Assembly: GCA_016219165.1 (NCBI GenBank)
Contig: JACRCB010000157.1
Location: 1-5,949 of the forward strand
DNA: 5,949 nt
Direction: 5' to 3'
Source of the DNA: Deltaproteobacteria bacterium
Lineage (GTDB): Bacteria > Desulfobacterota > GWC2-55-46 > DRQE01
Shown in pieces: positions 5,156 through 5,949 of the stretch. The translations under genes and the position numbers were made by a program. The number at the start of each line of letters is the position of its first letter. Position 1 is the stretch's first letter. A model generated the notes under the pieces. That model had not been told where the DNA came from. It did not search any database and was given only the letters and a program-made list of their open reading frames with translations.

Positions 5156-5949
5156 ATGTCCACCCTCTATATCGTTGCGACCCCCATAGGCAATATGGAG
5201 GATATTACGCTCAGGGCCATCCGCGTCCTTAAGGAGGTTGACCTCATTGCGGCCGAGGATACAAGGGAGACGAGGAAACTCCTCGCCCGTTACGGCATAT
5301 CCACGCCGGTCGTAAGTTATTATGAACATAATGAGAGGGAAAAGGCCCCGGTGCTCGTAGAAATACTGAAGACAGGCAAAAATATAGCGCTTACATCCGA
5401 CGCCGGCACCCCCGGTATATCCGACCCCGGCTACAGGCTTGTAAAACTCGCACTAAAAGAAAACATACCGGTCGTCCCGATACCCGGCCCGTCCGCCCTT
5501 ACATCCATCCTGAGTGTCGCGGGGCTGCCCATGGACGAATTCACGTTCAAGGGGTTTATCCCGGCAAAGCCGCAGCAGAGGAAAAAATTTCTGAGGGAAC
5601 TTGGGAATAACCCGTCGACATTCATATTCTATGAGTCCGCGAGAAGGCTTAAACAAACACTCGAGGACATAAGGGAGCTCCTCGAAGGTTCTGAGATAGC
5701 AATAGGGAGGGAACTCACAAAACTCTACGAGGAGATAATAAGGGGCGATGTCGGCGGCGTAATAGGGGCGCTTAAGGGAAGGGAGGTGAAAGGAGAGGTA
5801 ACTGTCGTATTAAGGACAAAAAAGGCCGGGGCCGAGGGGAAGAACTCCGAAGCGGAATTGAGGAGGCTGCTTTCCGCGGGCATACCCTTGAATGACGCGG
5901 CAAAGGCCGTGGCAAAAGAATTCGGCCTCCCGAAGTCGAGCGTCTACAG
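5156..5949 (+). CDS. rsmI: 16S rRNA (cytidine-1402-2'-O)-methyltransferase, missing the last residues
   Basis: The frame runs open to the right edge, giving 264 residues of a family usually about 270-290 long, so only a short C-terminal piece is cut off. RsmI uses S-adenosylmethionine to methylate the ribose of C1402 in the 16S rRNA decoding centre, next to the RsmH base methylation. The tetrapyrrole-methylase fold is evident: LYIVATPIGNMEDIT (4-18), A-A-E-D-T-R-x-T (32-39), the SAM-binding SDAGTPGISDPG (81-92) and PIPGPSA (108-114). The usual F-Y-E-S/A-P-H-R element reads F-Y-E-S-A-R-R here (158-164). The C-terminal part (232-264) looks like the small helical domain found at the end of full-length RsmI. 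ATG 5156 follows a very strong ribosome binding site one base after the permease stop. It is a housekeeping gene and probably shares the operon only by position. Confidence 0.93.
   Translation, partial: MSTLYIVATPIGNMEDITLRAIRVLKEVDLIAAEDTRETRKLLARYGISTPVVSYYEHNEREKAPVLVEILKTGKNIALTSDAGTPGISDPGYRLVKLALKENIPVVPIPGPSALTSILSVAGLPMDEFTFKGFIPAKPQQRKKFLRELGNNPSTFIFYESARRLKQTLEDIRELLEGSEIAIGRELTKLYEEIIRGDVGGVIGALKGREVKGEVTVVLRTKKAGAEGKNSEAELRRLLSAGIPLNDAAKAVAKEFGLPKSSVY

Noticed and set aside
1..5949. CRISPR, insertion sequence, tRNA or phage signals
   Set aside because: No spaced direct repeats, transposase motifs, terminal inverted repeats, cloverleaf-like sequence or phage genes were seen on either strand.

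Overview
The window is one compact block of bacterial genes, all on the + strand, with seven protein-coding genes and no sign of mobile DNA, RNA genes or CRISPR. GC content is moderate to high, but Ile is often ATA and Arg often AGG, and genes overlap or lie a few bases apart. Together with the gene content (a monomeric GltA-type glutamate synthase small subunit, a PhoB/PhoR-like pair, a thioredoxin-type ArsC) this suggests an uncultured Gram-negative anaerobe or microaerobe of the Thermodesulfobacteriota/Nitrospirota kind. That placement is an inference from style only and is weak.

Layout. (1) 1-432: the C-terminal third of GltA, cut by the window edge. (2) 429-1037: a five-helix membrane methyltransferase of the isoprenylcysteine carboxyl methyltransferase/PEMT type, overlapping gltA by ATGA. 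(3) 1038-1215: the only real intergenic gap, holding a terminator-like hairpin, a second small hairpin and an AT-rich possible promoter; it probably separates two transcription units. (4) 1216-1632: arsC, a low-molecular-weight-phosphatase-fold arsenate reductase with the full set of redox cysteines. (5) 1634-2323 and 2323-3351: an OmpR/PhoB response regulator and a PAS-HisKA-HATPase kinase of PhoR type that has no membrane segment. (6) 3395-4387 and 4396-5154: an ABC-2 exporter, ATPase plus permease (DrrA/DrrB-like). (7) 5156 to the right edge: rsmI, the 16S rRNA C1402 2'-O-methyltransferase, missing only its last residues.

How they may work together. arsC, the regulator and the kinase are so tightly packed (1-base gap, then 1-base overlap) that they are almost certainly one operon, and the exporter and rsmI follow with no visible terminator. 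Arsenate is a phosphate mimic, so an arsenate reductase next to a PhoB/PhoR-like pair makes physiological sense, but no phosphate transporter, phoU or arsenite pump is visible here to prove the link. The exporter's substrate cannot be read from sequence.

Most genes are familiar families. The most unusual signals are a strong excess of the palindromic hexamer CTTAAG (17 copies by eye, about 1.5 expected by chance), the related near-restriction of TTA codons to positions before AGN codons, and the soluble PhoR-like kinase encoded with arsC.
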